NCBI GenBank assembly: GCA_964531805.1
Contig: CAZHGE010000003.1
Coordinates: forward strand, 15,245-79,244
Length of the DNA: 64,000 bases
From: RGIG8767 sp964531805
GTDB lineage: Bacteria; Bacillota; Clostridia; Lachnospirales; Lachnospiraceae
Reading direction: 5' to 3'
The notes under the pieces are model-generated. The model saw only the letters and a list, made by a program, of their open reading frames with translations, was not told the origin of the DNA and searched no databases. Below, one piece after another: positions 17,153 to 25,805 of the stretch (positions within the stretch are counted from its first letter, which is position 1; every line of letters begins with the position of its first letter). A program made the position numbers and the translations under genes.

Positions 17153-18257
17153 AAAGATATTCCTTCATTCCATCTATAATCCATGTCTTATAGGGCAGTA
17201 CACGAACCGCCTCATCAGATGCGGTTTTCAAAAAATAGAAAAAATAGAATAATCCAATTCCAATGGTAACCATCGTAATCCATTTTTTCTTTTTAACATC
17301 CGGTATCTTAGTGATTACCGCTGGTACCAATAACAAATGCGGCACCATCAAATAGTAGCTGAAACGATCCAGCAATGGGATATAATAACCGCACACATAT
17401 AACAAAATTGCCATTATGTTTAAATTAAAGCAGATACGGTTACGATCATTATCTTTAATTACTGCTTTATAAAAACAGATGCACAAAAACAGCACTAAGA
17501 TACATCTGCCAATATTGGGCAGGTTACTTAAAATGTTTCCTCCTCCATTTAAATAGCTGGTATTTTCATAGGAGGGATATAATTTAACCGCAATCCACAT
17601 AACAAGATCTTTTCCCAAAAAGACCGCGAAGCTTCCTATGAATACCAAAGCATACTGCCATTTCTTTTTAAGGTAAAATGCAAGCAGATACAATGGTATT
17701 ACTACAAGCACGGATTTATGAAAAAATGCCGCCGCAGCAATCAACAGAATAAATTTTATATACTGTTTACGCGCCACATACCGGATCGAGAACAGCGCCA
17801 CCGCTAGAATAAAATAATAGCGCACCGTATTAAAGGTACGGAAATACAAGCCAAGTGTCATAAACAAAAACATGGATAAGAAGAAGCTGTCACTATCTTC
17901 ATGAAATGTTTTCACAAACACGGCAATGGTTGCAAATGCAAATACCGCAAACACCGCAATATAATTTTCATGTCCAAGTATCGTGTAAATTATTTTTATC
18001 AGATAATTAAATCCGGGCTCCGTTACCACATAGCCGTTTACCCAGACCTCATGAAACGTAACCGCATAGGTTTTATAATCATTTCCCACTTCCCCACGCA
18101 GCGCGGACAGCAAAAAAAGAATATTAAAAACAGCAATGAGACACACCCAGCTAAGGGCCTGTCTCCTTGTCGTTCCATATGTAGTTAATGCCTGTTTCTG
18201 ACAGACAAAATACGACAGCAGAATCGTCACTGCCGTTACTACAATATATAAAATCAT
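17133..18257 (-). CDS. EpsG-family membrane protein, candidate Wzy-type polymerase
   Basis: This is a 374-residue polytopic protein with about ten helices. LRGEVGNDYKTY (a periplasmic-side loop near residue 55) and the FNTVRYYFILAVALF and FFHKSVLVVIPLYLLAF stretches are hallmarks of the EpsG family, regarded as polymerases of secreted polysaccharides. It is the only polymerase candidate of this type in the locus, consistent with a Wzy-like role joining repeat units outside the membrane. The assignment is strong at family level. Confidence 0.87.
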   Translation of the reverse strand: MILYIVVTAVTILLSYFVCQKQALTTYGTTRRQALSWVCLIAVFNILFLLSALRGEVGNDYKTYAVTFHEVWVNGYVVTEPGFNYLIKIIYTILGHENYIAVFAVFAFATIAVFVKTFHEDSDSFFLSMFLFMTLGLYFRTFNTVRYYFILAVALFSIRYVARKQYIKFILLIAAAAFFHKSVLVVIPLYLLAFYLKKKWQYALVFIGSFAVFLGKDLVMWIAVKLYPSYENTSYLNGGGNILSNLPNIGRCILVLFLCICFYKAVIKDNDRNRICFNLNIMAILLYVCGYYIPLLDRFSYYLMVPHLLLVPAVITKIPDVKKKKWITMVTIGIGLFYFFYFLKTASDEAVRVLPYKTWIIDGMKEYLYANEVL

Positions 18258-18266
18258 TATAATCTC

Positions 18267-19049
18267 CTAAAATTCCCGAAATCCATTTTTCATCAAAGAA
18301 TATGCCTGTTTCATGGAAATCGGATATTCCTCTTTAAACATGATATCTCTATGTTTAATCAAAAACCGAAGGGCAAAAGGAGCTGCCATACAACCATATA
18401 AATATTGATACAAAACACCTCTGTCAAAAAAGAATTTTTCGTTATAACCGTTAAACCACGTGGACGGTCTTGGCACTTCATTTCCAATCGTTACCGGAAC
18501 TGCCATAGCCTTCATTCCTTTTTTCAAGCAATCCCGGATAAAAATACTGTCTTCTCCATTGCTGTATTTTGCACCGCCTCCAAACAGTAAAGAAAAGGTC
18601 ACGTTGGATCTATGAAGTTTCTCCCTGCGGATAGCAAAGCTATAGGTTGGATACCTGCCACAGTTATACCATTTTACATTGGTTTCTGTTTCTGTATGGT
18701 AAGTGGCCCGATCCTCAGTTACATTCATATTAAATAAAAGAAAATCTTTATCCGGATGCTTTTCAAACTGCTCCATGATTTTCTGCGCATATCCGTCTTC
18801 ATACACAATGTCTTCATCCGAAAATAAAACGATATCTGCTGTAGCACGAAGAAGAGCATTATTCCGTGATAAGCCCACTCCTTTTTCCGCAAAACTGTAG
18901 CAGCAGATTTTGTGGCCCCGATGCTCGTACTCCAGATATCCATTTGTATCGCACTGGTTAATCACAATCGCATCAGTCTGGAGGTTCATTTTCTCCGCGA
19001 TGGTTTCCATATTCTGTTTTACGCAGGATACCAAGGTTTGTATGGTCAT
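18267..19049 (-). CDS. Glycosyltransferase-like protein (GT2/GT-A fold)
   Basis: This is a 260-residue protein. GVGLSRNNALLRATADIVLFSDEDIVY (residues ~78-104) matches the central GT-A block with an SDED metal motif, and the C-terminal half has GGGAKYSNGEDSIFIRDCL, like the catalytic ED region. The N-terminal Rossmann strand is short and atypical. The start at 19049 follows AAAGGAG; the longer in-frame start at 19121 lies inside repeat copy B and gives no family-like residues. It sits just after that repeat and before the EpsG-like gene. Confidence 0.8.
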   Translation of the reverse strand: MTIQTLVSCVKQNMETIAEKMNLQTDAIVINQCDTNGYLEYEHRGHKICCYSFAEKGVGLSRNNALLRATADIVLFSDEDIVYEDGYAQKIMEQFEKHPDKDFLLFNMNVTEDRATYHTETETNVKWYNCGRYPTYSFAIRREKLHRSNVTFSLLFGGGAKYSNGEDSIFIRDCLKKGMKAMAVPVTIGNEVPRPSTWFNGYNEKFFFDRGVLYQYLYGCMAAPFALRFLIKHRDIMFKEEYPISMKQAYSLMKNGFREF

Positions 19050-19076
19050 GGGACTCCTTTCATTCCACAATCCCAC

Positions 19077-19232
19077 GGCACATGGAACTTCACACTTCAT
19101 GCAGGCACGCTCTCGCGACACAATTTATTGTGTTGCTTGCAGCTCGTAGCGGTACATAAGACGCCACAGAACGGCGTCTAAGTACCGACGGCTTCAAAGC
19201 ACCTGCGTATGAAGTTGTGAAGTTCTAGTGCC
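19077..19232 (+). repeat. Palindromic intergenic element, copy B (with extra hairpin)
   Basis: Outer arms are 19077-19100 and 19206-19232 (GGCAC...GTGCC; GGAACTTCAC/GTGAAGTTC). Core positions are GCACGCTC 19105-19112, GGTAC 19151-19155 and AAGTACCG 19180-19187. Between the first two blocks there are 38 bases instead of 21; the extra 17 form their own hairpin (ACACAA/TTGTGT). The apical stem is AGACGCC/GGCGTCT, different from copy A but still paired. The core flanking sequence is nearly identical to copy A. Confidence 0.88.
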
Positions 19233-19289
19233 ATATAGATTATCGTATTTTAAAATGTATCACCACATTAACATCTGTACTTTTAGATA

Positions 19290-20354
19290 CTATTTATTTT
19301 TTATGCTATAATATTTTTTCAAAAATTTGTCGTCAGCGTCGTAGACGATAACGCCCGATATTTTGCAGTCTTGTTTTTCTAAAAACGAAAGAATTTTTTC
19401 GATTACCCGACCATTTTTGTTTCCCCATGGGATCATGAGGATAGCTCCATTGCTTGCTCTAAGAGCGTTCAAGTCATCTCCCTGTAACGAGAGACTTCCT
19501 TCTATACTGTTACAAAGAGTTTTTATTTCATCCAAAAGAAGTTTCTGTTTTTCTTCCGTTGTATATTTATCCGTGCTATTGCCCATAGCTGCGAATGCAA
19601 GGTAATAACCTCCACTTTCTTTTAGCAGATAGTTTAAGTTGGCTTCCAGTTCTTGTTTGCATAAGTTGGAACCACTACGGGTCAGCATGCCTAGAAAAGG
19701 AATGTTGAAGCGGGATGTAAAGTCTGTTTCCACATAAATGGAGTCATCTAAAATGTAGTGGATGGAGCATAGGATGAGTGCTAAAACAAATCCGATTACT
19801 GCACCAATCACCGCTATGTTCGGTGTCAGATTTTTTTCTACAACAGGCACACAGTCTTCCATACTCCATATTTCAATTTTATGGAAAAGATTTACTTTAT
19901 CAGGAAAAGTTTCCAAACTGTGGGTATACGCACGTGCAATGGCTTCTGCTCTTTCCGGTACTAAATGAGTGGAATACACCGTTAAAATTCGATAGTCGCC
20001 TAACATCTCACCGGTAACACTGGCTTTGATTTCTTCTTTTGTATAATCATCGGGTAAAACCTCCAATGCCGCATCTACAAAAGGATCATCCCGAAGGATC
20101 GTATCCCATGTGTAGGCATTATAATTATGCACACCGTCTGGATAATCTTCTAAATTAAAATGTAAATAGTAATCACTGCTGACACGATAAAACTGACCTT
20201 CACTGTTTAAAGCACGGACTACCTGATAAATCCCTGCCGCAATTGCTGCGCACGATGCTGTCAGCGTAATAATCAGCCAAATCCGCTCCCAATATAACAG
20301 CCAGATTTTCTTCCAGTTTATCTGCTGCTGCATATAACCGTTTTCTTTTTCCAT
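19290..20354 (-). CDS. Wzz/CpsC-like chain-length protein with kinase-like C-terminal domain lacking Walker A
   Basis: This 354-residue protein has an N-terminal helix (IWLIITLTASCAAIAAGIYQ, ~24-43), an extracellular domain and a second helix (IAVIGAVIGFVLALILCSIHY, ~178-198), as in CpsC/YveK modulators. The cytoplasmic C-terminal ~150 residues resemble a BY-kinase fold (FGMLTRS-like start, LAFAAMG, VIVYDADDKF) but no GKT/S Walker A is present and there is no Tyr cluster at the end. No separate CpsD kinase or phosphatase is visible, so length control may run without tyrosine phosphorylation. The start overlaps the upstream stop. Confidence 0.78.
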   Translation of the reverse strand: MEKENGYMQQQINWKKIWLLYWERIWLIITLTASCAAIAAGIYQVVRALNSEGQFYRVSSDYYLHFNLEDYPDGVHNYNAYTWDTILRDDPFVDAALEVLPDDYTKEEIKASVTGEMLGDYRILTVYSTHLVPERAEAIARAYTHSLETFPDKVNLFHKIEIWSMEDCVPVVEKNLTPNIAVIGAVIGFVLALILCSIHYILDDSIYVETDFTSRFNIPFLGMLTRSGSNLCKQELEANLNYLLKESGGYYLAFAAMGNSTDKYTTEEKQKLLLDEIKTLCNSIEGSLSLQGDDLNALRASNGAILMIPWGNKNGRVIEKILSFLEKQDCKISGVIVYDADDKFLKKYYSIKNK

Positions 20355-21746
20355 TTATTTTGAATCCTCGTTTGCTTCTTTCTTCATAGCAGTTACCTGA
20401 TTCTGATCAATACCTTCTGTACTCTCCGGGCTTAATAAGATTTTTAAAGTTAAAAGCATTAACTTAATATCCAGCCATACAGAATAATTCTCAATATAAG
20501 AAAGATCCAATTTTAATTTATCATATGGAGTCGTATTGTATTTTCCATATACCTGCGCATATCCCGCGAGTCCCGCCTTAACCTTCATACGGAAAGCAAA
20601 TTCCGGCATCTCCTCCATATACTGCTTGATAATTTCCGGTCTTTCGGGTCTTGGTCCGATAAAAGACATTTCACCCTTTAAGATATTGATTAGCTGCGGA
20701 AGTTCATCAATACGCACCGCACGGATAAATTTACCAATTGGCGTAATACGGGAATCATTTTTTGATGCCAGTCTGGCAACGCCATCTTTTTCCGCATCCG
20801 TACGCATACTGCGGAATTTTAAAATATAGAATTCTTTTTCATGAATAGTACAGCGCACCTGCTTGTACAAAACCGGACCACCATCATATAATTTGATTAC
20901 AATAGCAGTAATCAACATAATTGGTGATGCAATAATCATTAAAATTAAGGAACACACGATGTCGATCATACGTTTAACAAAACGCTGCTCTACTTTTAAA
21001 GAATATTCCCTTGTAAGTAAAATCGGCGTATCAAATAAATGCAGCTGATCCGAACCTTTCACAATAACATCTGAGATCTTCGGCATCATATACACGCGGA
21101 TATTGCGGCTGTAAAATACCTTTAATAACTTGTTTCTGACAGAGGTTGGAACATCCCATATTACTACCCCGTCAAAACCATCCTTCTGCGCGTGTAAAAG
21201 AAGTTTGTCCACCCCTTCACTCATATGCATACATTCTTTAATCTGGTACTTATCCTTACGGCTCGCAAATTTATTTAAAATACTTTCTATTGAATGATCC
21301 CCATGAATCAATAACAATTTTCTCGGCGGGAAAAACAGCCGGTAACATCGATTACACAAATACGTCCATATCCCCGCAAAAACCATTTGCACAGCAATCA
21401 TCTTTACAATTGGCGGTATATGCACCATTCGTACTTCCATTAACGATATTTGAAAATAAGAAATTACTCCAACACATACCAAAGCAAATACCTGTGAAAA
21501 GAATACATCCCATGGCTTTAAATAGCCAATCTTCATCCCTCCATAGGTAGTGGAGAAAAACAGCAGTAACACAAAATATACAAAGATCATTAACAAATGA
21601 CCTCTGAATGTAAATTTGTTATGCCACACCAATTTCATATGGTATACTTCCAGCCAAGTATAAGCATAGATTGCCACATGTATTAACAGCCCTAAAAAGG
21701 ATAAACATAATATAATTGCTCTTTTTAATGATTCTTTCTTACTCAC
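20355..21746 (-). CDS. Polyprenyl-phosphate glycosyl-1-phosphate transferase (priming enzyme)
   Basis: This 463-residue protein of the WbaP/EpsL/CpsE type starts lipid-linked repeat synthesis by moving sugar-1-phosphate to undecaprenyl phosphate. Four N-terminal helices precede a CoA-binding-like domain (~130-250). The catalytic domain from ~275 has VKRMIDIVCS, GGPVLYKQVR, FYILKFRSMRTDAE, DELPQLINILKGEMSFIGPRPE and GLAGYAQVYG, all diagnostic. The start is the GTG at 21746 with GGAGG seven bases before it. Its place between GT2 genes and the Wzz-like gene marks the core of the assembly machinery. Confidence 0.94.
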   Translation of the reverse strand: MSKKESLKRAIILCLSFLGLLIHVAIYAYTWLEVYHMKLVWHNKFTFRGHLLMIFVYFVLLLFFSTTYGGMKIGYLKPWDVFFSQVFALVCVGVISYFQISLMEVRMVHIPPIVKMIAVQMVFAGIWTYLCNRCYRLFFPPRKLLLIHGDHSIESILNKFASRKDKYQIKECMHMSEGVDKLLLHAQKDGFDGVVIWDVPTSVRNKLLKVFYSRNIRVYMMPKISDVIVKGSDQLHLFDTPILLTREYSLKVEQRFVKRMIDIVCSLILMIIASPIMLITAIVIKLYDGGPVLYKQVRCTIHEKEFYILKFRSMRTDAEKDGVARLASKNDSRITPIGKFIRAVRIDELPQLINILKGEMSFIGPRPERPEIIKQYMEEMPEFAFRMKVKAGLAGYAQVYGKYNTTPYDKLKLDLSYIENYSVWLDIKLMLLTLKILLSPESTEGIDQNQVTAMKKEANEDSK

Positions 21747-21771
21747 AATATTTCCTCCGAGAGTAACCAAC

Positions 21772-21796
21772 GAGACACTGGCTTTGCAAGCGTCTC
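21772..21796 (-). other. Intercistronic hairpin upstream of the priming transferase
   Basis: GAGACGCTTGC and GCCAGTGTCTC arms pair (one G-T, one mismatch) with a three-base loop. No T tract follows, so it is more likely an mRNA stability or processing element than a terminator. Confidence 0.45.
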
Positions 21797-21806
21797 TTAT
21801 GGTAAA

Positions 21807-22562
21807 TTATAGTCTTCTTAGCGTAGCTCTTACTGCCCAGCCAATAAAACAACACACACTTACCGGTAATGACAGTCTTTCCACTTTTCGATATAAATAC
21901 CAGATTCTCTGGATTGCTTTTCCTTTGTTAGAGGATAAAGACTTAGGAGGACGGCGGTAGATAGTCGTCACCTCCTGATATCCGTAAGCCGTATAACCAG
22001 CTCTTAAAATCTGCCACCAGGTAGCACTATCTTCGCTGGGAACCTCCGGCATAGTTACCAATGCTCTATCCAGTTTATTCAAATCAAACAACGTTGTGCT
22101 GGTAAAAATAACCGTGCGGGACAGAGCCTGTTTATAAGACAAAGTTGCTGGTACATTTACAAATTTTCCAGTGCCATTTCCCTTTTCGTCACCAAATTCA
22201 TAGGCGGTAAAAACAAAGGCTGCATCCTTTTCTTTCATAAATGCAAGTTCTTTTTCTAATTTCGTCTCTTTCCAAATATCATCCGCATCTAAAAACGCCA
22301 GATATTTTCCAGAAGCCTCCGCTACACCTGTATTACGTGCTTTGGCCGCACCTTCATTCTTTTCTTTATATATCACCCGGATACGGGAATCATTCAATTC
22401 CTTCTCCAATCTTTGCAAAACTTCACGGGACGCATCCTTTGAGCAGTCTTCCACCAGAATCAATTCCCAGTCAGTATAGGTCTGCCTTTGTACCATAGTA
22501 ATGGTTTGCTCAATATATTTTTCCGCGTTATACACGGGAACCACAACACTGATAGTTGCCAT
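21807..22562 (-). CDS. Glycosyltransferase family 2
   Basis: This 251-residue GT2 protein has ISVVVPVYNAEKYIEQTI, LVEDCSKDAS and AFLDADDIW (the DXD site), then NEGAAKARNTGVAEASGKY. It ends with a short C-terminal hydrophobic stretch (VCCFIGWAVRATL). Its start codon overlaps the stop of the upstream GtrB-like gene by one base, implying coupled translation. The donor is unknown; the length is typical of the small EpsH/EpsJ-type enzymes. Confidence 0.92.
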   Translation of the reverse strand: MATISVVVPVYNAEKYIEQTITMVQRQTYTDWELILVEDCSKDASREVLQRLEKELNDSRIRVIYKEKNEGAAKARNTGVAEASGKYLAFLDADDIWKETKLEKELAFMKEKDAAFVFTAYEFGDEKGNGTGKFVNVPATLSYKQALSRTVIFTSTTLFDLNKLDRALVTMPEVPSEDSATWWQILRAGYTAYGYQEVTTIYRRPPKSLSSNKGKAIQRIWYLYRKVERLSLPVSVCCFIGWAVRATLRRL

Positions 22563-23491
22563 TATATCTCTTCCTTCACTAAGTAGATTGGGCGTTTCTT
22601 AACCTCTAAGTATGTCTTAGACAAATATTGCCCAACAATCCCCAAACAGAATAACTGCACTCCGCTTACCATGCAGATAATACATACTAAAGACGGCCAG
22701 CCGCCTACGGGATCGGTCCATACCAAAGAACGAATCAAAATAAACAGAATCATAATAAAAGCAATGGCACAGAACAGTACTCCCATAATTGATGCAATTG
22801 CAAGGGGCACAGTGCTAAATGCTGTAATGCCTTCGATGGAATAAATAAACAACTTCCAAAAAGACCATTTTGTCTCTCCGTAGGCACGTTCAATATTTTC
22901 ATATTCAATCCATTTGGTCTCATATCCTACCCAGCCAAAAATACCCTTGCTGAAACGGTTATATTCACCCATGGCTAAAATAGAATCCACTACCTGGCGG
23001 GTCATTAGACGATAGTCTCTGGCTCCGTCCACAATATCCGCTTTGCTGATCTTGTTCATCAGTTTATAGAACATTCTGGCAAAGAAAGATCGGATTGGTG
23101 GTTCACCTTTACGGGAAACTCGTCTGGTTGCTACAGAATCATATCCTTGTTCAATATAGGAAAACATTTCTGGCAGAAGAGATGGCGGATCCTGCAAATC
23201 CGCATCCATCATAACCACAAAATCACCCTTAGCCTTCTGAAATCCTGCATAAATAGCTGCTTCTTTTCCAAAGTTACGGGAAAAAGAAACCATTTTTATA
23301 CGTTTATCCTTTTCTGCTAACTTTTTTACTTCTGGTACAGTTCCGTCTTTAGAACCATCATCCACATATATAATCTCTACATCCAGTTCTTTTTCATCGA
23401 AGAAGGACTGATTTTTAAGCAATTCTTCATAAAAATAATGGACGTTTTCTTCTTCATTATAGCACGGTACGATCACACTCAATAATGCCAT
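22562..23491 (-). CDS. GtrB-like membrane glycosyltransferase (polyprenyl-phosphate glycosyltransferase)
   Basis: This 309-residue protein of the DPM1/GtrB/CsbB group has SVIVPCYNEEENV, VDDGSKDGT, MMDADLQDPP, the RDYRLM region and two C-terminal helices (residues ~230-255 and ~265-290). Such enzymes make undecaprenyl-phosphate-sugar, the donor used outside the membrane by GT-C transferases. That fits the several GT-C-like membrane proteins encoded upstream in the same locus. Confidence 0.92.
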   Translation of the reverse strand: MALLSVIVPCYNEEENVHYFYEELLKNQSFFDEKELDVEIIYVDDGSKDGTVPEVKKLAEKDKRIKMVSFSRNFGKEAAIYAGFQKAKGDFVVMMDADLQDPPSLLPEMFSYIEQGYDSVATRRVSRKGEPPIRSFFARMFYKLMNKISKADIVDGARDYRLMTRQVVDSILAMGEYNRFSKGIFGWVGYETKWIEYENIERAYGETKWSFWKLFIYSIEGITAFSTVPLAIASIMGVLFCAIAFIMILFILIRSLVWTDPVGGWPSLVCIICMVSGVQLFCLGIVGQYLSKTYLEVKKRPIYLVKEEI

Positions 23492-23504
23492 GTGTCAACT
23501 CCTC

Positions 23505-24272
23505 CTATTGCACGGAATACACAATATATGCACCCGCGTCCGCTGTTTTTGTAAAATGCCCTTGCCTTGCTGGTGCATTTTCAAAGGATGATATCACTAC
23601 CATATCACAGCCATACATATCTGCTGTTGCTAAAATATCTTCCAAAGTATCTTCCGGGTTTTTCATTGCTTCATAAAAGTGCAGCAATTCTTCTCCGTAT
23701 ACATCTATGATACCCAAATCCATACCCGGCTGATACAAATCCCTGCCATAAAGTAACTGGACTTCCGGTGCCTTTATTCGTAAAAACGGAATCAATGATT
23801 CATCCGCCGCTACAAGCATCGGCTGTTCTTTCCGAATCTGTTCGATAACCGCTTTCTGTGCTTTTCCATAACGATCTGCAGACACAGTATCACCCTGATA
23901 CAATCCATACAAATTACCAGAAATACCAATTACGACTGCAAGTACAATTAGAAGCATTGCAGCCTGTTTATTGTCATATATTTTTTCATAGATTTCTGCC
24001 ACTGCAAATGGGATGTAAAACAACACCGGCACAAAAAGCAGAAACGGTGTATACGAACCTAATACCGGAAAAGCCTTAGAAAGAATGAAAACCAATATGG
24101 GATTCGCACATACTAATACCAAACCAAACAACGCATAATAAATAGCCCATTGGTTCTTCTTTGCATTCACCCGGTATAACACATATAAAGCAGCAAGCAT
24201 CAGAATGAAATAGGATCCATTCGCTCTTACCTCATCGTATACCGATAACATTGTACTTAAGATTCCCTGCAT
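23505..24272 (-). CDS. Membrane protein of unknown function
   Basis: This 255-residue protein has about four helices in its first 130 residues (YFILMLAALYVLY, YYALFGLVLVCANPILVFIL, FLLFVPVLFYIPFAV, AAMLLIVLAVVIGISG) and a soluble C-terminal half ending DMVVISSFENAPARQGHFTK. It overlaps the preceding gene by 16 bases but has its own GGAGG site, so it is a distinct coupled gene rather than a frameshifted tail. The pair looks like the two halves of a larger GT-C-like membrane protein; the extracytoplasmic tail could be its soluble domain. I do not recognise it by name. Confidence 0.72.
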   Translation of the reverse strand: MQGILSTMLSVYDEVRANGSYFILMLAALYVLYRVNAKKNQWAIYYALFGLVLVCANPILVFILSKAFPVLGSYTPFLLFVPVLFYIPFAVAEIYEKIYDNKQAAMLLIVLAVVIGISGNLYGLYQGDTVSADRYGKAQKAVIEQIRKEQPMLVAADESLIPFLRIKAPEVQLLYGRDLYQPGMDLGIIDVYGEELLHFYEAMKNPEDTLEDILATADMYGCDMVVISSFENAPARQGHFTKTADAGAYIVYSVQ

Positions 24273-25282
24273 TCTCTTACCTCCTTAATGGATTTTAAGA
24301 GACAACAGATACCAGCAATGACCATCGCCATGAATAAGAACACAAATCCGGTTCCTAAACCTGTAATCAATACCGAAACAGCAAGTCCCATTACAATCTT
24401 TGTCAGATACATCAAGCGGCTGCCCAATGTATTTTTTTCCTCTTCCGATTCTTTTTTATACCAAGCTGCAATCAAATACAACAGATACGGCAAAATTACA
24501 CCAAAACAAATCGTACTTCCTTCGTATCCCTGATATAACAATTTATAGGAGATTACATTGACATCATAATCACCCGATAAAATCAACAAGCCAAATATTA
24601 TCCGAAAAATATATAACTTAGAGCGTGTGCTGGATGACATCTGCGAAAATAATAGTGAGTTTGCATAATATGCACACAACAGGGTCACCACTCCCATAAC
24701 AAAATAAAGGAATACCCCCGCATCCATACCAGTCATCCTGACAACACCTGCGTAAAACAACGGCAGGGTAATGATTTTCTTAGATGAAATCATACCAGCT
24801 TCCATTATCCTTCCTGTAAGAGGATGGGTCACAAATAAGGAATCCGACTGAATCGTAGATAAAACCGTCTCCAGAACAATATCCTCACGCAAGAGATCCA
24901 TTCCCATCGCCATGCGCAGAAGAATTAATAAAAACACAAATATCATCAATAAAAAATACGCTCTGTCGGTTTTCTTCCATGGAGACTTGGTTATTGGCTC
25001 CACTTCACTTTTACGTTTTTTTATAAAAGCACCCACCATAGAAAAAACAAACAATAAAGCTAAAATAAGTACGATTAGATACAGAATTCCCACTGCATCA
25101 GTAAGGCTCTTTCCCAGCCATACAAATGGAATAAAAACCACCGCCTGCAGGAAAAAAAGAAAAAAGAAACCAATCAAATATGTTTCAATTTGATTCGTCT
25201 CTTTCCATCTTAAAATACTTTTACAACTATATCCTGCCATATAAGGCAGCATCATAAAAAATATAGCACCGAAAATATTCAT
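24257..25282 (-). CDS. Polytopic membrane protein, DUF6077-like
   Basis: This is a 341-residue protein with about nine helices. A loop near residue 150 reads VLETVLSTIQSDSLFVTHPLTG, reminiscent of uncharacterised membrane proteins in Lachnospiraceae polysaccharide loci (DUF6077 group). I chose the ATG at 25282 for its GGAGG site four bases upstream; the in-frame start at 25315 has none. It is coupled to the following 255-residue gene. A GT-C-type glycosyltransferase or flippase role is possible, but no catalytic motif can be named. Confidence 0.7.
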   Translation of the reverse strand: MNIFGAIFFMMLPYMAGYSCKSILRWKETNQIETYLIGFFFLFFLQAVVFIPFVWLGKSLTDAVGILYLIVLILALLFVFSMVGAFIKKRKSEVEPITKSPWKKTDRAYFLLMIFVFLLILLRMAMGMDLLREDIVLETVLSTIQSDSLFVTHPLTGRIMEAGMISSKKIITLPLFYAGVVRMTGMDAGVFLYFVMGVVTLLCAYYANSLLFSQMSSSTRSKLYIFRIIFGLLILSGDYDVNVISYKLLYQGYEGSTICFGVILPYLLYLIAAWYKKESEEEKNTLGSRLMYLTKIVMGLAVSVLITGLGTGFVFLFMAMVIAGICCLLKSIKEVRECRES

Positions 25283-25317
25283 AACTCCTCCAACTATAGG
25301 AGTATATTTTACCACAC

Positions 25318-25668
25318 TTACTCACGAAAGTCCAAACGAACTTTATCCGCCAATCTGGCTATGTATTCGCTGTTTGTCGGCCGGTTATGACCATCCTCCG
25401 AAGAATACCCAAAAATCTCTATAAAGGTGTCTCTATTGCCCCTCATCCAGGATACCTCTATGGCATTACGGATTCCCCTCTCCACTTTTTGGTCTGTGGC
25501 ATGAAATTTCTTTGCAATTTCCGGATATAGGAGTTTTGTTACGCTTCCTACCAGTTCCATATCCTCCATGGACATGAGCACTGCTTCTCTTAGATATCGA
25601 TAGCCGCGCAGGTGTGCGGGTACTCCCAAATCCAGCATAATGTCTGTCACGTATTGTTCCCGTTTCAC
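25318..25668 (-). CDS. Stand-alone Spo0A C-terminal DNA-binding domain protein
   Basis: This 116-residue protein corresponds to the effector domain of Spo0A with no receiver domain. LGVPAHLRGYRYLREAVLMS, GSVTKLLYPEIAKKF, RGIRNAIEVSWMRGN, FGYSS and RPTNSEYIARLADKVRL follow the Spo0A_C order exactly, including the recognition-helix region. The start is the GTG at 25668 with GGAGG six bases before it. A possible promoter (TTGGCT, 18 bases, TATCCT) is in the 137-bp gap upstream. As it lacks a phosphorylation site it would be constitutively active or control its targets by dosage; it is placed to regulate the glycan locus. Confidence 0.9.
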   Translation of the reverse strand: MKREQYVTDIMLDLGVPAHLRGYRYLREAVLMSMEDMELVGSVTKLLYPEIAKKFHATDQKVERGIRNAIEVSWMRGNRDTFIEIFGYSSEDGHNRPTNSEYIARLADKVRLDFRE

Positions 25669-25805
25669 GTTTTTCCTCCATCCTATGTATCTTTCTGCGA
25701 TTACTTAACTAGGATACCACGTTCATACGGGACAAGCCAAATGGATCTCTTCGTAAAAATCCGGCATTTTTCGGCATGAGAATACGCTTTGTCGGAGAAA
25801 GAGGA

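Noticed and set aside
24257..24272. Frameshift joining the two overlapping membrane protein genes
   Set aside because: The downstream gene has its own GGAGG site at proper spacing before ATG, so two separate coupled genes is the simpler reading.
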